Assembly: GCA_963733505.1 (NCBI GenBank) | Contig: CAVTDW010000026.1 | Span: forward strand, 218,342 to 282,341 | Source of the DNA: JALYXV01 sp963733505 | GTDB taxonomy: Bacteria > Actinomycetota > Acidimicrobiia > Acidimicrobiales > Palsa-688 | Length of the DNA stretch: 64,000 bases | Reading direction: 5' to 3' | Part shown: in pieces, positions 18,409 through 27,900 of the stretch | Layout of the letters: the number at the start of each line of letters is the position of its first letter | How positions within the stretch are numbered: the first letter of the stretch is position 1 | Made by a program: the position numbers and the translations under genes | Notes under the pieces: model-generated | What the model was told of the DNA's origin: nothing | Databases searched by the model: none | Seen by the model: only the letters and a program-made list of their open reading frames with translations

Positions 18409-19139
18409 ATCACGGTCGCCTGACGCGCCTCGTCGTGGCGGGCGCGCCATGACCAGTGCTCGGTCGAACAGGACGTGCAGATGTCGGCGTCGGCTTCGAG
18501 TTCGGCTCCTACCTGGTGCAGGGCCTGGCGGACGGCCGCAGGGATGTCCAAGGCGGGCTGTCCGAGCGAGGTCTCGGAGCAGACGCCGGATCCATAGCGG
18601 GCGGCGACCGCGTCGAGGTCGACCGGCCCGAATGCGTAGCACTCGGCATGGATGCACGGCCCGAGCGCCGCAATGACCGACCGAGCGCCCAGAGCTCGCA
18701 TGGCGGCGACGGTCTCTTCGATGACACCGGCGACCAAGCCCCGCCACCCGGCATGGGCGACGCCAAGGACCCCTTCGGGACTGGCAAACGCCACGGGGGC
18801 GCAATCGGCCGTCAATACGGCGAGGGCGACACCGGGCGTGGCGCTCACCGCCCCATCGGCGGCCACCCCGGCCCCACCGCCGGGCGTGTCGATCACCGCG
18901 ATCGTCGAGCCGTGCACCTGGGTCAACGAACTCCACGGTCTGCTGGCGACCGACAGACGACGATTCTGGACGACACGATCGATGCCCGTCGGATCCGCCA
19001 TATCGCCTTCCAGCCGACCGGTAAAGCGCACCATCGCGGGACCAAGCGCGAGGACGCCATCGCCGAGACGCGGCGCGCCGAGAGGCGGCGCGCCGAGAGG
19101 CGATGCCCCCGGAGGGGTCGGAAGCTGGATCACAACCAC
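18396..19139 (-). CDS. pgeF: Laccase-domain (YfiH/PgeF) purine nucleoside or peptidoglycan-editing protein
   Basis: About 247 residues. The copper/zinc-site motifs TADCAPVAFA, GVAHAGWRGLVAG and GPCIHAECYAFG are intact. The family has been described as a polyphenol oxidase, a purine nucleoside phosphorylase/deaminase and a peptidoglycan-editing factor; its place beside ftsZ in actinobacteria fits a wall-linked role but does not decide the reaction. The start GTG 19139 adds a leader with repeated PLGAP units (encoded by short repeats at 19068-19100); a start at MVRFTGR is possible. Confidence 0.9.
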   Translation of the reverse strand: MVVIQLPTPPGASPLGAPPLGAPRLGDGVLALGPAMVRFTGRLEGDMADPTGIDRVVQNRRLSVASRPWSSLTQVHGSTIAVIDTPGGGAGVAADGAVSATPGVALAVLTADCAPVAFASPEGVLGVAHAGWRGLVAGVIEETVAAMRALGARSVIAALGPCIHAECYAFGPVDLDAVAARYGSGVCSETSLGQPALDIPAAVRQALHQVGAELEADADICTSCSTEHWSWRARHDEARQATVIWQP

Positions 19140-19149
19140 GTAGTCCGGG

Positions 19150-20235
19150 CTACTTCAGGAACGACGGGACGTCGAAATCGTCGTCGTCATCGACCAAGCC
19201 GATGCTCGGGACCCCGTACTGCCGGGCGCCCGCAGGGCTGCCGAGCCCGAGGCCGGGATGTTCAGGGGCGCGTTCTCGCGATTCGTCCCATCGGTCGAAC
19301 CCGGCGGCGATGACCGTCACGCGGACCTCGTCGCCCATGGCGTCGTCGATCACCTGGCCGAAGATGATGTTGGCGTCGGGGTGCGCCACCCCGTGAATGA
19401 TCTCGGCCGCTTCGTTGACCTCGAACAACCCGAGATCGCTGCCGCCCGCAATGTTGAGCAGGATGCCTCGGGCCCCTTCGATGGACGCTTCGAGGAGGGG
19501 GCTGGTAATCGCCAGCTTGGCTGCAGTCACCGCTCGGCCGTCGCCCGATGCGGTGCCGATACCCATGACGGCGGTACCGGCATCGTGCATGACCATCTTG
19601 ACATCGGCGAAGTCGGTGTTGATCAGCCCCGGCGTGGTGATCAGATCGGTGATGCCCTGCACGCCCTGGAGCAGCACTTCGTCGGCCATCTTGAAGGCGT
19701 TGACCATCGACGTCTTGTCGTTGGACACGGTGAGCAACCGCTCGTTCGGGATCACGATGAGCGCGTCGACCTCGTCCTTCAACTTCAAGATTCCGGCGTC
19801 GGCCTGCAGGGCCCGCCGCCGGCCCTCGAAGCTGAACGGCCGGGTGACCACGCCGATCGTGAGGGCGCCAAGGGCCTTCGAGATCTCGGCGATCACGGGT
19901 GCACCGCCCGTCCCGGTCCCGCCTCCCTTGCCGGCGGTTATGAAGACCATGTCGGCCCCCTTCAGGACCTCCTCGATCTCCTCCCGGTGCTCCTCGGCCG
20001 CCTGGCGCCCTACCTCGGGATCACTCCCGGCGCCGAGGCCTCGGGTCAGCTGACGACCTATGTCCAACTTCACGTCGGCATCGCTCATGAGCAGGGCCTG
20101 GGCATCGGTGTTCACCGCAATGAACTCGACTCCCTTCAGACCAGCGTCGATCATCCGGTTGACGGCGTTGACTCCGCCCCCTCCGATTCCCACCACCTTG
20201 ATCACTGCGATGTAGTTCTGCGCGGCACCGGCCAT
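19150..20235 (-). CDS. ftsZ: Cell division protein FtsZ
   Basis: Tubulin-like GTPase of about 361 residues that forms the division ring. GIGGGGVNAVNRM (residues 16-28) and the tubulin signature GGGTGTGG (104-111) bind GTP, and NTDAQALLMSDAD is conserved. The C-terminal peptide DDDDFDVPSFLK is the SepF-binding tail. ATG 20235 is preceded by GGGAGGG at good spacing. A dedicated promoter lies upstream between ftsQ and ftsZ. Confidence 0.98.
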   Translation of the reverse strand: MAGAAQNYIAVIKVVGIGGGGVNAVNRMIDAGLKGVEFIAVNTDAQALLMSDADVKLDIGRQLTRGLGAGSDPEVGRQAAEEHREEIEEVLKGADMVFITAGKGGGTGTGGAPVIAEISKALGALTIGVVTRPFSFEGRRRALQADAGILKLKDEVDALIVIPNERLLTVSNDKTSMVNAFKMADEVLLQGVQGITDLITTPGLINTDFADVKMVMHDAGTAVMGIGTASGDGRAVTAAKLAITSPLLEASIEGARGILLNIAGGSDLGLFEVNEAAEIIHGVAHPDANIIFGQVIDDAMGDEVRVTVIAAGFDRWDESRERAPEHPGLGLGSPAGARQYGVPSIGLVDDDDDFDVPSFLK

Positions 20236-20336
20236 CTGAACCCTCCCGGGCACTGCGGTGGGCCCGGAAATCTCCCACCGGTGGATAAAAAGCAACTGCG
20301 GACGCCATAAACGAACAATCCCAGCCCCACACTGAA

Positions 20337-20365
20337 CATCTACTTGAGGTTTATAGTTATGTCAA
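20337..20365 (-). promoter_or_regulatory. ftsZ promoter
   Basis: TTGACA (20365 to 20360) and TAGATG (20342 to 20337) are separated by exactly 17 bases of unusually AT-rich sequence. The TGA stop of ftsQ (20364-20362) lies within the -35 hexamer. The element sits about 100 bases before the ftsZ ATG and would give FtsZ its own transcript in addition to readthrough from the cluster. Confidence 0.6.
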
Positions 20366-21264
20366 CCTCGTTGAGTGGTCGAGACACTACTGTCCTTCTT
20401 CCCGTCGGTCAAGACCGGCGCTGCCGGCACTCGCACATCGATGGTCGCGGGACCCGCCAGTGGTGCCCCGGCGATCTGGGTGAGCACTGATCGCAGCGCC
20501 GTGAGCTTGGCGTCCAGCCCGTCGGTGGCACCGAAATCGGCGCTGATCGGTCCCGGAAGAAGACCAGCTCGGACCGAGCCGTCGGCATCGCGAGCGACGG
20601 TCACGACCGTGAACAGAGCTGCGCCGGCACGGTTGGCCGAAGGCGGCAGCGGGGAGGCCTTCAGCGCCTGGAGGACCAGGAGCAGGCTGATCGCCGATGG
20701 CGGCAGCGTGGCGCCCGCTACCTCGGCCGACAACCCGCCGGCGATGCTCGGCAGGGAGCCCCGCGCCGTGTCGAGGACTCGAGTGGCCTCGCCGCCCACC
20801 GCCAACACCCGGCCATCGGCGTCCACCACCGCGGGCGGACCAACGCCGTTGATCTGTGCAAATGGGACGCGCTCGACGATGTCGATGGTCACGGTCGTGG
20901 GCCAGTGGCGTCGGACGCGGACATGGCCCACCCACGGCAAGGCCATCAGCCGCCGCCTGGTCGACGCAGCATCGACGTCGATCATGGGTCGGCGCTCCAG
21001 CCGGGCGGCCGCCACGACGTTCGCCCGGTCGGTGTGGCCCGTCCCCCGCACGACCACCTGGCGCACCGCCACGACGGAGGAGTGCAGGCCGATCCAGACG
21101 CCGACCCCGACGGTCACGGCGCCCAGGACGGTGACCACCGCCTTCCACCGGCGACGATTTTGATCTCGGCGCACCGCCACCCAACGCGCCGCGATACGGG
21201 GGTCGACCGCTAGTCGGGGTGGCCCCAACGGTGTCGGCCGGTCTCGGACCGATACGCCCGTCAC
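20362..21264 (-). CDS. ftsQ: Cell division protein FtsQ
   Basis: About 300 residues with an N-terminal cytoplasmic stretch, one membrane helix (AVVTVLGAVTVGVGVWIGL, about residues 42-60), a POTRA domain (VVAVRQVVVRGTGHTDRANV) and the FtsQ beta domain (LPWVGHVRVRRHWPTTVTID). It is a bitopic divisome linker. GTG 21264 overlaps the murB stop as GTGA. The stop forms part of the ftsZ promoter. Confidence 0.94.
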   Translation of the reverse strand: MTGVSVRDRPTPLGPPRLAVDPRIAARWVAVRRDQNRRRWKAVVTVLGAVTVGVGVWIGLHSSVVAVRQVVVRGTGHTDRANVVAAARLERRPMIDVDAASTRRRLMALPWVGHVRVRRHWPTTVTIDIVERVPFAQINGVGPPAVVDADGRVLAVGGEATRVLDTARGSLPSIAGGLSAEVAGATLPPSAISLLLVLQALKASPLPPSANRAGAALFTVVTVARDADGSVRAGLLPGPISADFGATDGLDAKLTALRSVLTQIAGAPLAGPATIDVRVPAAPVLTDGKKDSSVSTTQRG

Positions 21265-22256
21265 GGACCTGCCCCTCCCGTGGGCGCCTCGTTACCGTGT
21301 GTACATAAAGTAGAGGTCAAGTGTTGCGGGAACCCCAGCAGGCGGACCTCGGCGACGAGTGTGACCCCGAGACGCTCACGCACCAGGCGTTGCACCTCGA
21401 CCATCAGGGCCGCCACATCGTCAGCCGAGCCGCCGGGGTCGGCCAGGATGAAGTTGGCGTGCTTGGTCGAAACCTCGGCGCTCCCCACGCGATGTCCCTT
21501 GAGTCCAGCCGCGTCGACCAACCACCCGGCTGAGTTGCCGGGAGGCTCGCCCAGAGGGTTGACGAACACCGACCCAGCGTTTTGGCCACCGGGTTGATGC
21601 TCGCGCCGCCACCGGACGATGTCGCGGATGGTGGTCTCGGACTCAGTGCGATCCCCCGGCGCCAAGCGGTACTCCGCCTCGACGACCACCTGGTGCGCCG
21701 CCACGGACGAGCGTCGGTAGCCAAAGTCCAGGTCGTCGACCCGACACCAGTCGGCCGCCCCCGACCGCAGATCGACCAGCCGGCAGCGCAGGAGTGTCGC
21801 CTGCGTATCGGCGCCATGGCCACCGGCGTTCATGCGGACCGCCCCTCCAACCGAGCCCGGGACCCCCACCGCCCACTCCAGCCCGGTGAGACCGGCAGCC
21901 GCGGTTTGTCGGGCGAGCGCGGGAAGCGCCACCGCTCCCCCGGCTCGTACCCGGGAGCGCCGCCCATCCTCATCCGTGCCATCCGCGGCATCCCCACCGC
22001 CGCCCGGGAGGGTGACGGCCCCGAATGTTTCGCCTGCCAGGGTCACGACAAGACCGCGGAACCCGGCGTCAGCCACGAGGAGGTTGGACCCGCGCCCGAG
22101 GACCAACACGGGAACTCCGGTCCCCGCGAGCGCAGGTCCGACGACTACGAGGTCGTCGATCGTCGTGGCTTCCAGCAGCAACGCCGCCGAACCGCCGACG
22201 CGATACGTCGTCCGGGGCCCTATGGGGACGTCGCGCCGGCAGCGCCCGCCAAGCAT
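21261..22256 (-). CDS. murB: UDP-N-acetylenolpyruvoylglucosamine reductase
   Basis: FAD enzyme of about 331 residues making UDP-MurNAc. FAD and substrate motifs are LGRGSNLLVAD, GVPGSVGGAVRMNAGGHG, FGYRRSSV and NAGSVFVNP, with the proton-donor Ser in the last. ATG 22256 is the only clear start; the frame continues upstream (PPEPPEPP from a short GGTTCCGGC repeat) to the murC stop without an ATG or GTG, so the first residues of the FAD domain may be slightly short. It is followed by ftsQ with an overlap. Confidence 0.95.
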   Translation of the reverse strand: MLGGRCRRDVPIGPRTTYRVGGSAALLLEATTIDDLVVVGPALAGTGVPVLVLGRGSNLLVADAGFRGLVVTLAGETFGAVTLPGGGGDAADGTDEDGRRSRVRAGGAVALPALARQTAAAGLTGLEWAVGVPGSVGGAVRMNAGGHGADTQATLLRCRLVDLRSGAADWCRVDDLDFGYRRSSVAAHQVVVEAEYRLAPGDRTESETTIRDIVRWRREHQPGGQNAGSVFVNPLGEPPGNSAGWLVDAAGLKGHRVGSAEVSTKHANFILADPGGSADDVAALMVEVQRLVRERLGVTLVAEVRLLGFPQHLTSTLCTHGNEAPTGGAGP

Positions 22257-22348
22257 GGCCGCGAGTGTGTCGAGCGCGTCGCGCCCCGGCGGTTCCGGCG
22301 GTTCCGGCGGTTCCGTCGGTGCGAGTGGATGGTGCGGATCACCGATCG

Positions 22349-23737
22349 TCAGTCCAGGTCCTCCAGCAGCTCGTCAGGCAACACCGTCAGGTCGCCCGCC
22401 CCGAGGGTGAGGCAGACATCGCCCGAGCGCAGCGCGCCTTGAAGGAAGCTGACGAGTTCGTGGTGGCTCGGGAGATAGCGTCCGTCGATGCCCGGGTGGG
22501 CCGCGTGAATGGCGTCGAGAATGAGCCGGCCTGACACCCCCGGACGCGGTGACTCACCGGCGCTGTAGACATCGGTCACGACCACGAGGTCAGCGTCTAC
22601 GAACGCGTCGGCGAAGTCCTGCCACAACGACGCCGTGCGGCTGTACCGGTGGGGTTGGAATACGGCGACGATCCGCTTCCACCCTCCGTCTTTCGCGGTC
22701 GCCAGCGCCGCTTTCACTTCGCTCGGCAGATGGGCGTAGTCATCCACGAAGGTGACTCCCCCACGCTCGCCTCGGAACTCGAAGCGGCGGGCCACGCCGC
22801 CGTAGCGGCCAAGGGCCTTCCGGGCGGCCTCGACGGTCGAGCCGACCAGCAGCCCGCAGACCAAGGCGCCACAGGCGTTGCGGGCATTGTGCACGCCTGG
22901 CACGACCAGCTGGAACTCGCCCAGGTCTCCGCCGTCGTGCATGACCGAGAAGCGGGTACTGCTGCGGGCCGTGCGCACGTCCACCATTCGAAAGTCAGCC
23001 GCCTCGCTCGTCCCATAGGTGACGGCATCCACATCGCGTCCCATTCGCAGCGCCATCGCGTCGTCGGCACAGACCACCCGACGCTCTGCCACCGCCAAAA
23101 ACTGACCGAATGCCTCTTCCATGGCCGCCAGCGATCCGTAGTAGTCGAGGTGATCGGGTTCGACATTGGTCACCAGCCCCACCTGGGGGCGCAGGGCCAG
23201 GAATGTTCCATCGCTCTCGTCGGCCTCGACGACCAGCCACTCCCCCGTCCCCCAGGCCGCCCCACTTCCCACTTCGTTGATCTCGCCGCCAATGATGAAC
23301 GACGGTCGCAGGCCCGCTTCGACCAGGACCAGGGCCAGCATCGAAGCCGTGGTTGTTTTTCCGTGGGTACCCGCCACGGCGACGGAGTTGCGCGTTGCTG
23401 CAATCGCGGCCAGCACCTCGGCCCGCCGAAGCACCGGTATCCCACGCTTGTGCGCCTCGACCACCTCGATATTGGAGCGAGGGATCGCCGTCGAGATCGT
23501 GACCACGTCGACGCCGTCGAGGTGGTGTGGGTCGTGACCGACACGGGCGTCGACTCCGAGCGACACCAGGCGCTCCAGCTCAGCCGACGCTTTCAGGTCA
23601 CTGCCGCTCACGTACTGGCCCATCGAGGCCAGGACGGTGGCGACGGCACTCATGCCGACGCCGCCGACTCCGACGACATGGATGTGGTGCGGTGAGGTGA
23701 GATCGAGCGCCACCTCGACTGCGGGCTGGTCAGTCAC
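22349..23737 (-). CDS. murC: UDP-N-acetylmuramate-L-alanine ligase
   Basis: ATP-dependent Mur ligase of about 462 residues adding L-Ala to UDP-MurNAc. GVGGVGMSAVA is the N-terminal nucleotide motif, GTHGKTTTASM the P-loop, and EADESDGTF, NVEPDHLDYYG, HNARNACGAL and DDYAHLPSEV follow in family order. GTG 23737 gives an 8-base overlap with murG and is chosen over GTG 23758. Length and all domains are normal. Confidence 0.96.
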   Translation of the reverse strand: MTDQPAVEVALDLTSPHHIHVVGVGGVGMSAVATVLASMGQYVSGSDLKASAELERLVSLGVDARVGHDPHHLDGVDVVTISTAIPRSNIEVVEAHKRGIPVLRRAEVLAAIAATRNSVAVAGTHGKTTTASMLALVLVEAGLRPSFIIGGEINEVGSGAAWGTGEWLVVEADESDGTFLALRPQVGLVTNVEPDHLDYYGSLAAMEEAFGQFLAVAERRVVCADDAMALRMGRDVDAVTYGTSEAADFRMVDVRTARSSTRFSVMHDGGDLGEFQLVVPGVHNARNACGALVCGLLVGSTVEAARKALGRYGGVARRFEFRGERGGVTFVDDYAHLPSEVKAALATAKDGGWKRIVAVFQPHRYSRTASLWQDFADAFVDADLVVVTDVYSAGESPRPGVSGRLILDAIHAAHPGIDGRYLPSHHELVSFLQGALRSGDVCLTLGAGDLTVLPDELLEDLD

Positions 23738-24908
23738 GCCCGCGACGACCGGTCGCACTCATTCGCTCGACCAGCTCGGCCACTTCGGATGCCGCGTCCC
23801 GGTGCGCCACCGACAACGCCGCCCGGGCCATCGCTGCTCGCGTCGACGGGTCCATCAGGCGGTCCAGTTCGATCGCCAACTGCTCGGCGCTCGCCTCGGC
23901 GTCGGTGATCAGCCGGGCGGCGCCGGCGTCGACCAGTGCCTGGGCGTTGGCCGTCTGATGATCATTGGGAGCGCCGGGCAGGGGAATGAGCACCGCGGGT
24001 AACCCCACGACCGCCAGCTCCGCCACGGTGCTGGCGCCGGCTCGGCACACCGCCAGGTCCGCGGCCGCGTAGACGATCTCCATGCGGTCCTCGTAGCGCA
24101 CCTGGCGATACCACAAGCCTCCATCGGCGGGCGCGGGGCAATCCGCGGTGACCGCGTCCCAATCCCTCGTTCCGACCACGTGGTAGACGGCCACATCTCC
24201 TCGAGTGCGCCACTCGCGGACGAGTCCGAGCACGGCTTGGTTCACGGTGCGGGCCCCGAGTGAACCGCCGAAGGCGACAATGACCGTCGCGTCGGCCGGG
24301 AGTCCCAGCTCCTGTCGTGCCGCCGCCCGGCCCGACGGGCTGCGATCGACGGCCAGCACCGCCTCTCGGACCGGGTTGCCCGTCAATACCGCCCGGGGCA
24401 GCCTGGTACCGGGAAACGACGTCGCAGCCGCCCGGGCCACCCGGGCGGCGACCCGGTTGGCGGCGCCGGGTGCCGCGTTCTGTTCGATGACGACGAGGGG
24501 GATGCGAAGCAACACCGACGCCAGCACGCCGGCGGCGCTGGCGTACCCGCCGACGGACACGATGACCGCCGGACGATGGCGCGCCACCAGGGCCACCCCT
24601 TTGACAGCCGCCGCGCCGAGACCTACGACGGCGCCCACATTCGCCCGGCTCAGACGGCGTTCCAATCCCCGTCCGGGAAGGAGCGTGACCCCGAACCCGG
24701 CGGCCGGGACCAACCGGCCTTCGATGCCCCGGCGCGCTCCCATGAAATGGATGGACTCCGCCGGGTGTCCCCGCTCGACCAACGCTTGGCCTACCGCAAT
24801 GGCCGGGACGACATGGCCCGCGGTGCCCCCGCCGCAGATGATGGCGAAGGGCTGCACGTCATGGAGGCGAGAGACGTCGGCTGCCGCGCTCGGGTCTGTG
24901 GCGGTCAC
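23730..24908 (-). CDS. murG: UDP-GlcNAc:lipid I N-acetylglucosaminyltransferase
   Basis: GT28 enzyme of about 392 residues that makes lipid II on the inner face of the membrane. ICGGGTAGHVVPAIA near the N-terminus, VVIEQNAAPGAANR, FGGSLGARTVN and CRAGASTVAELA are MurG signatures. The start is GTG 24908 preceded by GAGGATGAGGG. The N-terminal 18 residues ahead of the domain are extra and may not be translated if a later start is used. Confidence 0.96.
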   Translation of the reverse strand: MTATDPSAAADVSRLHDVQPFAIICGGGTAGHVVPAIAVGQALVERGHPAESIHFMGARRGIEGRLVPAAGFGVTLLPGRGLERRLSRANVGAVVGLGAAAVKGVALVARHRPAVIVSVGGYASAAGVLASVLLRIPLVVIEQNAAPGAANRVAARVARAAATSFPGTRLPRAVLTGNPVREAVLAVDRSPSGRAAARQELGLPADATVIVAFGGSLGARTVNQAVLGLVREWRTRGDVAVYHVVGTRDWDAVTADCPAPADGGLWYRQVRYEDRMEIVYAAADLAVCRAGASTVAELAVVGLPAVLIPLPGAPNDHQTANAQALVDAGAARLITDAEASAEQLAIELDRLMDPSTRAAMARAALSVAHRDAASEVAELVERMSATGRRGRD

Positions 24909-24951
24909 ACCCTCATCCTCGCGCCCACTTCGTGCGACCGCCGTCGCCGGC

Positions 24952-26394
24952 TCAGCGACGGCCCACGACGGTGCCCGAAGGCCGACCTGTCACCGTCGCC
25001 CGGCCCGACACCCGACCGCCGGCCCGGCCCGACACTGGCACCCGGCCCGACCCCCGACCGCCCGCTCCGCCCGACACCGACGCCCGCCCCGACACTGGCG
25101 CCCGGCCCGCCGCCACACCGACACTCTCGCGAGGCCGGCGCACGGCATTACTCGGGGCGATCTCGGTTGTTGCGGTGTGCAAACCAGAGGAGCGCTGGGC
25201 GCTCGAGCGTGGGCTGCTGTCCCAAACGCTCTGCTTGGCCACGTTGCAGCAGATGCCGAGGGCGCCCATGGCGATGATCAACGACGACCCGCCGAAGGAG
25301 ACAAACGGGAGGGGAACTCCCGTCACGGGGACCAGTCCCACCACCGCCCCGATGTTGATCACCGCCTGGCCGACCAGCCAGGCGGTGATCCCGGCCGCCA
25401 GCACACCGCCGAAGCAGTCGGGCGCCCGGCACGCCACCCGGATCCCGACGACGGCCAGGGCGACGAACAGCCCGACGATCAGGAGGCTCCCGAGCAGCCC
25501 GGTCTCTTCGCCGATGATGGCGTAGATGAAGTCGGTGTACTGGTTGGGCAGGTACCCGGTCGCGGCCCGGGTGGCGCCCAGGCCGAGGCCGAAGAGCCTC
25601 CCCGATCCCAGCGCCACCGCGCCCTGAGCCGACTGGTACCCGGTGTTGGCGGCATCGGAGAAGGGATGCCAGAAGGCGGTCATACGCCGCCAGCGATACG
25701 GGGCGGCCTTGGCGGCCAGCAACGCCGCCGCCCCACCCAACATCATGAGCGTCGCAAGGGGGCGAAGTGGCAGGCCGGCCACGTACAGCGACGTCACCAG
25801 GATGCACGCCAAGATCATGGTCGTCCCCATATCCGGCTGGGCCATGACGAGCAACGCCATGCCCGCGAACGCCACCAGGACCGGGACCATGCTGTAGCGC
25901 CACTCCCGAATGCGGTCGGCCCGGCGGTCGAGGACGTCGGCCGCGAACAGCACCAAGGCCAACTTGGCCAACTCCGATGGCTGCATCCGCCATGATCCGA
26001 TGCCGAGCCAGCGGGCCGAACCGCCCCCGGCGACGCTGACGCTGGACACGAGCACCGCCGCCATCAGGCCCATCGTGACGATCACCGCCGGTACCGCGAT
26101 GCGCCGCCAATGGTGATAGTCGACGCGGATGGCGATCACGAACGCCACCGCACCGAAGGTCAGCCAGAGCGCCTGGCGTTCGAAGTAGTGCCAGGGCGAC
26201 CCGTACTGACGCAGGCTCTGCACCGACGACGCCGACAACACCATGACGAGCCCGATCAGGCACAGCACGGTCATCAGCGCCATCAGAACCAGGTCGCAGT
26301 CGGCCCACCTGCGACGGCGATTGGGATCGGCCACCACTCGGTCGACCACCCGGTCGATTTCCGCCAGCCGGTAGGCACCGGTCATGTCCTTCAT
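24952..26394 (-). CDS. ftsW: Peptidoglycan glycosyltransferase FtsW (SEDS)
   Basis: SEDS polymerase of about 480 residues with multiple membrane helices. MQPSELAKLALVLFAADVL, AQPDMGTTMI and VPVTGVPLPFVSFGGSSLI are SEDS signatures. The C-terminal 85 residues form a low-complexity basic tail with repeated VSGRA units, encoded by a repetitive GC-rich stretch (about 24960-25130). ATG 26394 overlaps the murD stop as ATGA. It works with FtsI in septal wall synthesis. Confidence 0.96.
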   Translation of the reverse strand: MKDMTGAYRLAEIDRVVDRVVADPNRRRRWADCDLVLMALMTVLCLIGLVMVLSASSVQSLRQYGSPWHYFERQALWLTFGAVAFVIAIRVDYHHWRRIAVPAVIVTMGLMAAVLVSSVSVAGGGSARWLGIGSWRMQPSELAKLALVLFAADVLDRRADRIREWRYSMVPVLVAFAGMALLVMAQPDMGTTMILACILVTSLYVAGLPLRPLATLMMLGGAAALLAAKAAPYRWRRMTAFWHPFSDAANTGYQSAQGAVALGSGRLFGLGLGATRAATGYLPNQYTDFIYAIIGEETGLLGSLLIVGLFVALAVVGIRVACRAPDCFGGVLAAGITAWLVGQAVINIGAVVGLVPVTGVPLPFVSFGGSSLIIAMGALGICCNVAKQSVWDSSPRSSAQRSSGLHTATTEIAPSNAVRRPRESVGVAAGRAPVSGRASVSGGAGGRGSGRVPVSGRAGGRVSGRATVTGRPSGTVVGRR

Positions 26395-27900
26395 GTGGAA
26401 CTCCCGTCGTCACTCAAGCCATCTCCGCCAACTGCGTCCTGGCCGGTCACAACCCGCACCAAGGAGGTGAACTCCTCGCCCCGCTGGGCATACGACTGGT
26501 ACCAGTCGAAGGAGGCACAGCCCGGTGACAGCAGGACGACGTCACCGGGGTCCGCCATCTCCGCTGCAGTGGCGACCGCGGCGGCCATGCTGGCGGCTCG
26601 GACAACCGGGACACGCCCGGAGAACGCCGCCTCGACCTCCTGGGCCGCGTCGCCGATGGCGACGACGGCTCGCACCGGCGGCGCCGCCGTCGCCAGCACG
26701 CTCAGGTCCAAACCCTTGTTGCGCCCGCCCGCGATCAGAACCACGGACTCGAACCCCGCCACCGCCGCCAGTACCGAGGCCGGGGTGGTCGACTTCGAAT
26801 CGTCGTACCAACGGACCTCGCCTTGCTCAGCCACCAATTCGACCCGGTGTGGCAGGCCGCGGAACTGCCGCAGCGCCGAGCGGCAGCCCTCGACCGAGGC
26901 GCCTGCGGCCAGTGCCGTGGCGGCCGCGGCCAGGGCGTTGGCCACGTCGAGGGGCAGGGCCCGGGGCAGTTCGGCGGTGGCGAGCAACTCGAGATCTCCC
27001 GGGCCGGCCAGCATCGCTCCCGCCCCGAGGTGGAAGTCGGCACTGCTCCCTGCCGCAGCCGAGAAGGTCAGCCGCGCCACTCCGTCCGCCAAGCCCAGTT
27101 CTGGGTCGGCTGCCGCCTCCACGACGGCCGGGTCGTCGGCGTTGACCACCGCCACGTCGCCCGAGCGCTGAGCCGCCCAGATGCGCGCCTTGGCGGCGGC
27201 GTAGTGCGCCATGGTGGGGTGCCAGTCGAGGTGGTCCTCGGCCAGATTGAGCCAGCAGCTGACCGCGGGATGAAAACGGTCCGTGTATTGCAGTTGGAAC
27301 GAAGACACCTCGGTGACCAGCACGTCGGCGTCGAGCCCGGCCGCGTCGACGAAGGGCAGGCCGATGTTGCCCGCCGCCACGGCCACCAATCCTGACTCGA
27401 CCAGCATGGACGCCACCAGGCTGGTCACGGTGGTCTTGCCGTTGGTCCCGGTCACCGCGACCAGGGTCGGCCGCCTGCCGCCGTTTCCTTCGAACCGGCC
27501 GGCCTTCCAGGCGTTGCCAGCCAAGCTCCAGTTCCGAATAGACGGGAACCCCGGCGTCGGCCGCCAGCTGGTACACCCGGTGGCTGACCGGGATGCCCGG
27601 GCTGGGCACGACCAGACGGCTGCCCTTGAGCACGCGGCGCAACTGGTCGTCGTCGGGGCGCCCGACGAAGTCGGCACCGATCGCGGCCGCCTGCTGGCGC
27701 CGCTCGTCGGTGGGATCGTCCTCCACGACAATCACCTGGTGACCACCTCGGCGCAGGTACCGGGCGACTGCCAGGCCCGTCACCCGAAAGCCGACCACGA
27801 CAACCGCCCCGACACCGGCCCCGACACCGGCTCCGACTCCGGCTCCGGCTCCGGCTCCGGACAGGGCGGCGCCGACGGCCCCCTCCTCGGGCCGACTCAT
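26391..27900 (-). CDS. murD: UDP-N-acetylmuramoylalanine-D-glutamate ligase (apparent frameshift)
   Basis: Mur ligase adding D-Glu. ATG 27900 overlaps the mraY stop as ATGA. The N-terminal frame encodes a Gly/Ala/Val repeat lead, VVVVGFRVTGLAVARYL and VYSELELGWQRLEG, and then fails; the next frame carries FEGNGGRRPTLVAVTGTNGKTTV, EVSSFQLQY, LAEDHLDWH, YDDSKSTTPAS and SPGCASFDWYQSYAQRG to the stop at 26391. One extra base within CCGGCCGGCC (27495-27504) explains the shift. The repaired protein is about 500 residues, slightly long because of the lead. An essential gene should be intact, so an assembly error is likely. Confidence 0.93.
27809..27860. repeat. Short GC-rich repeat in the murD 5' end
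   Basis: About eight copies of a 6-base unit close to CCGGCT/CCGACT lie in tandem and encode the Gly-Ala/Gly-Val lead of MurD (GAGAGAGVGAGVGAGVGA). Confidence 0.7.
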
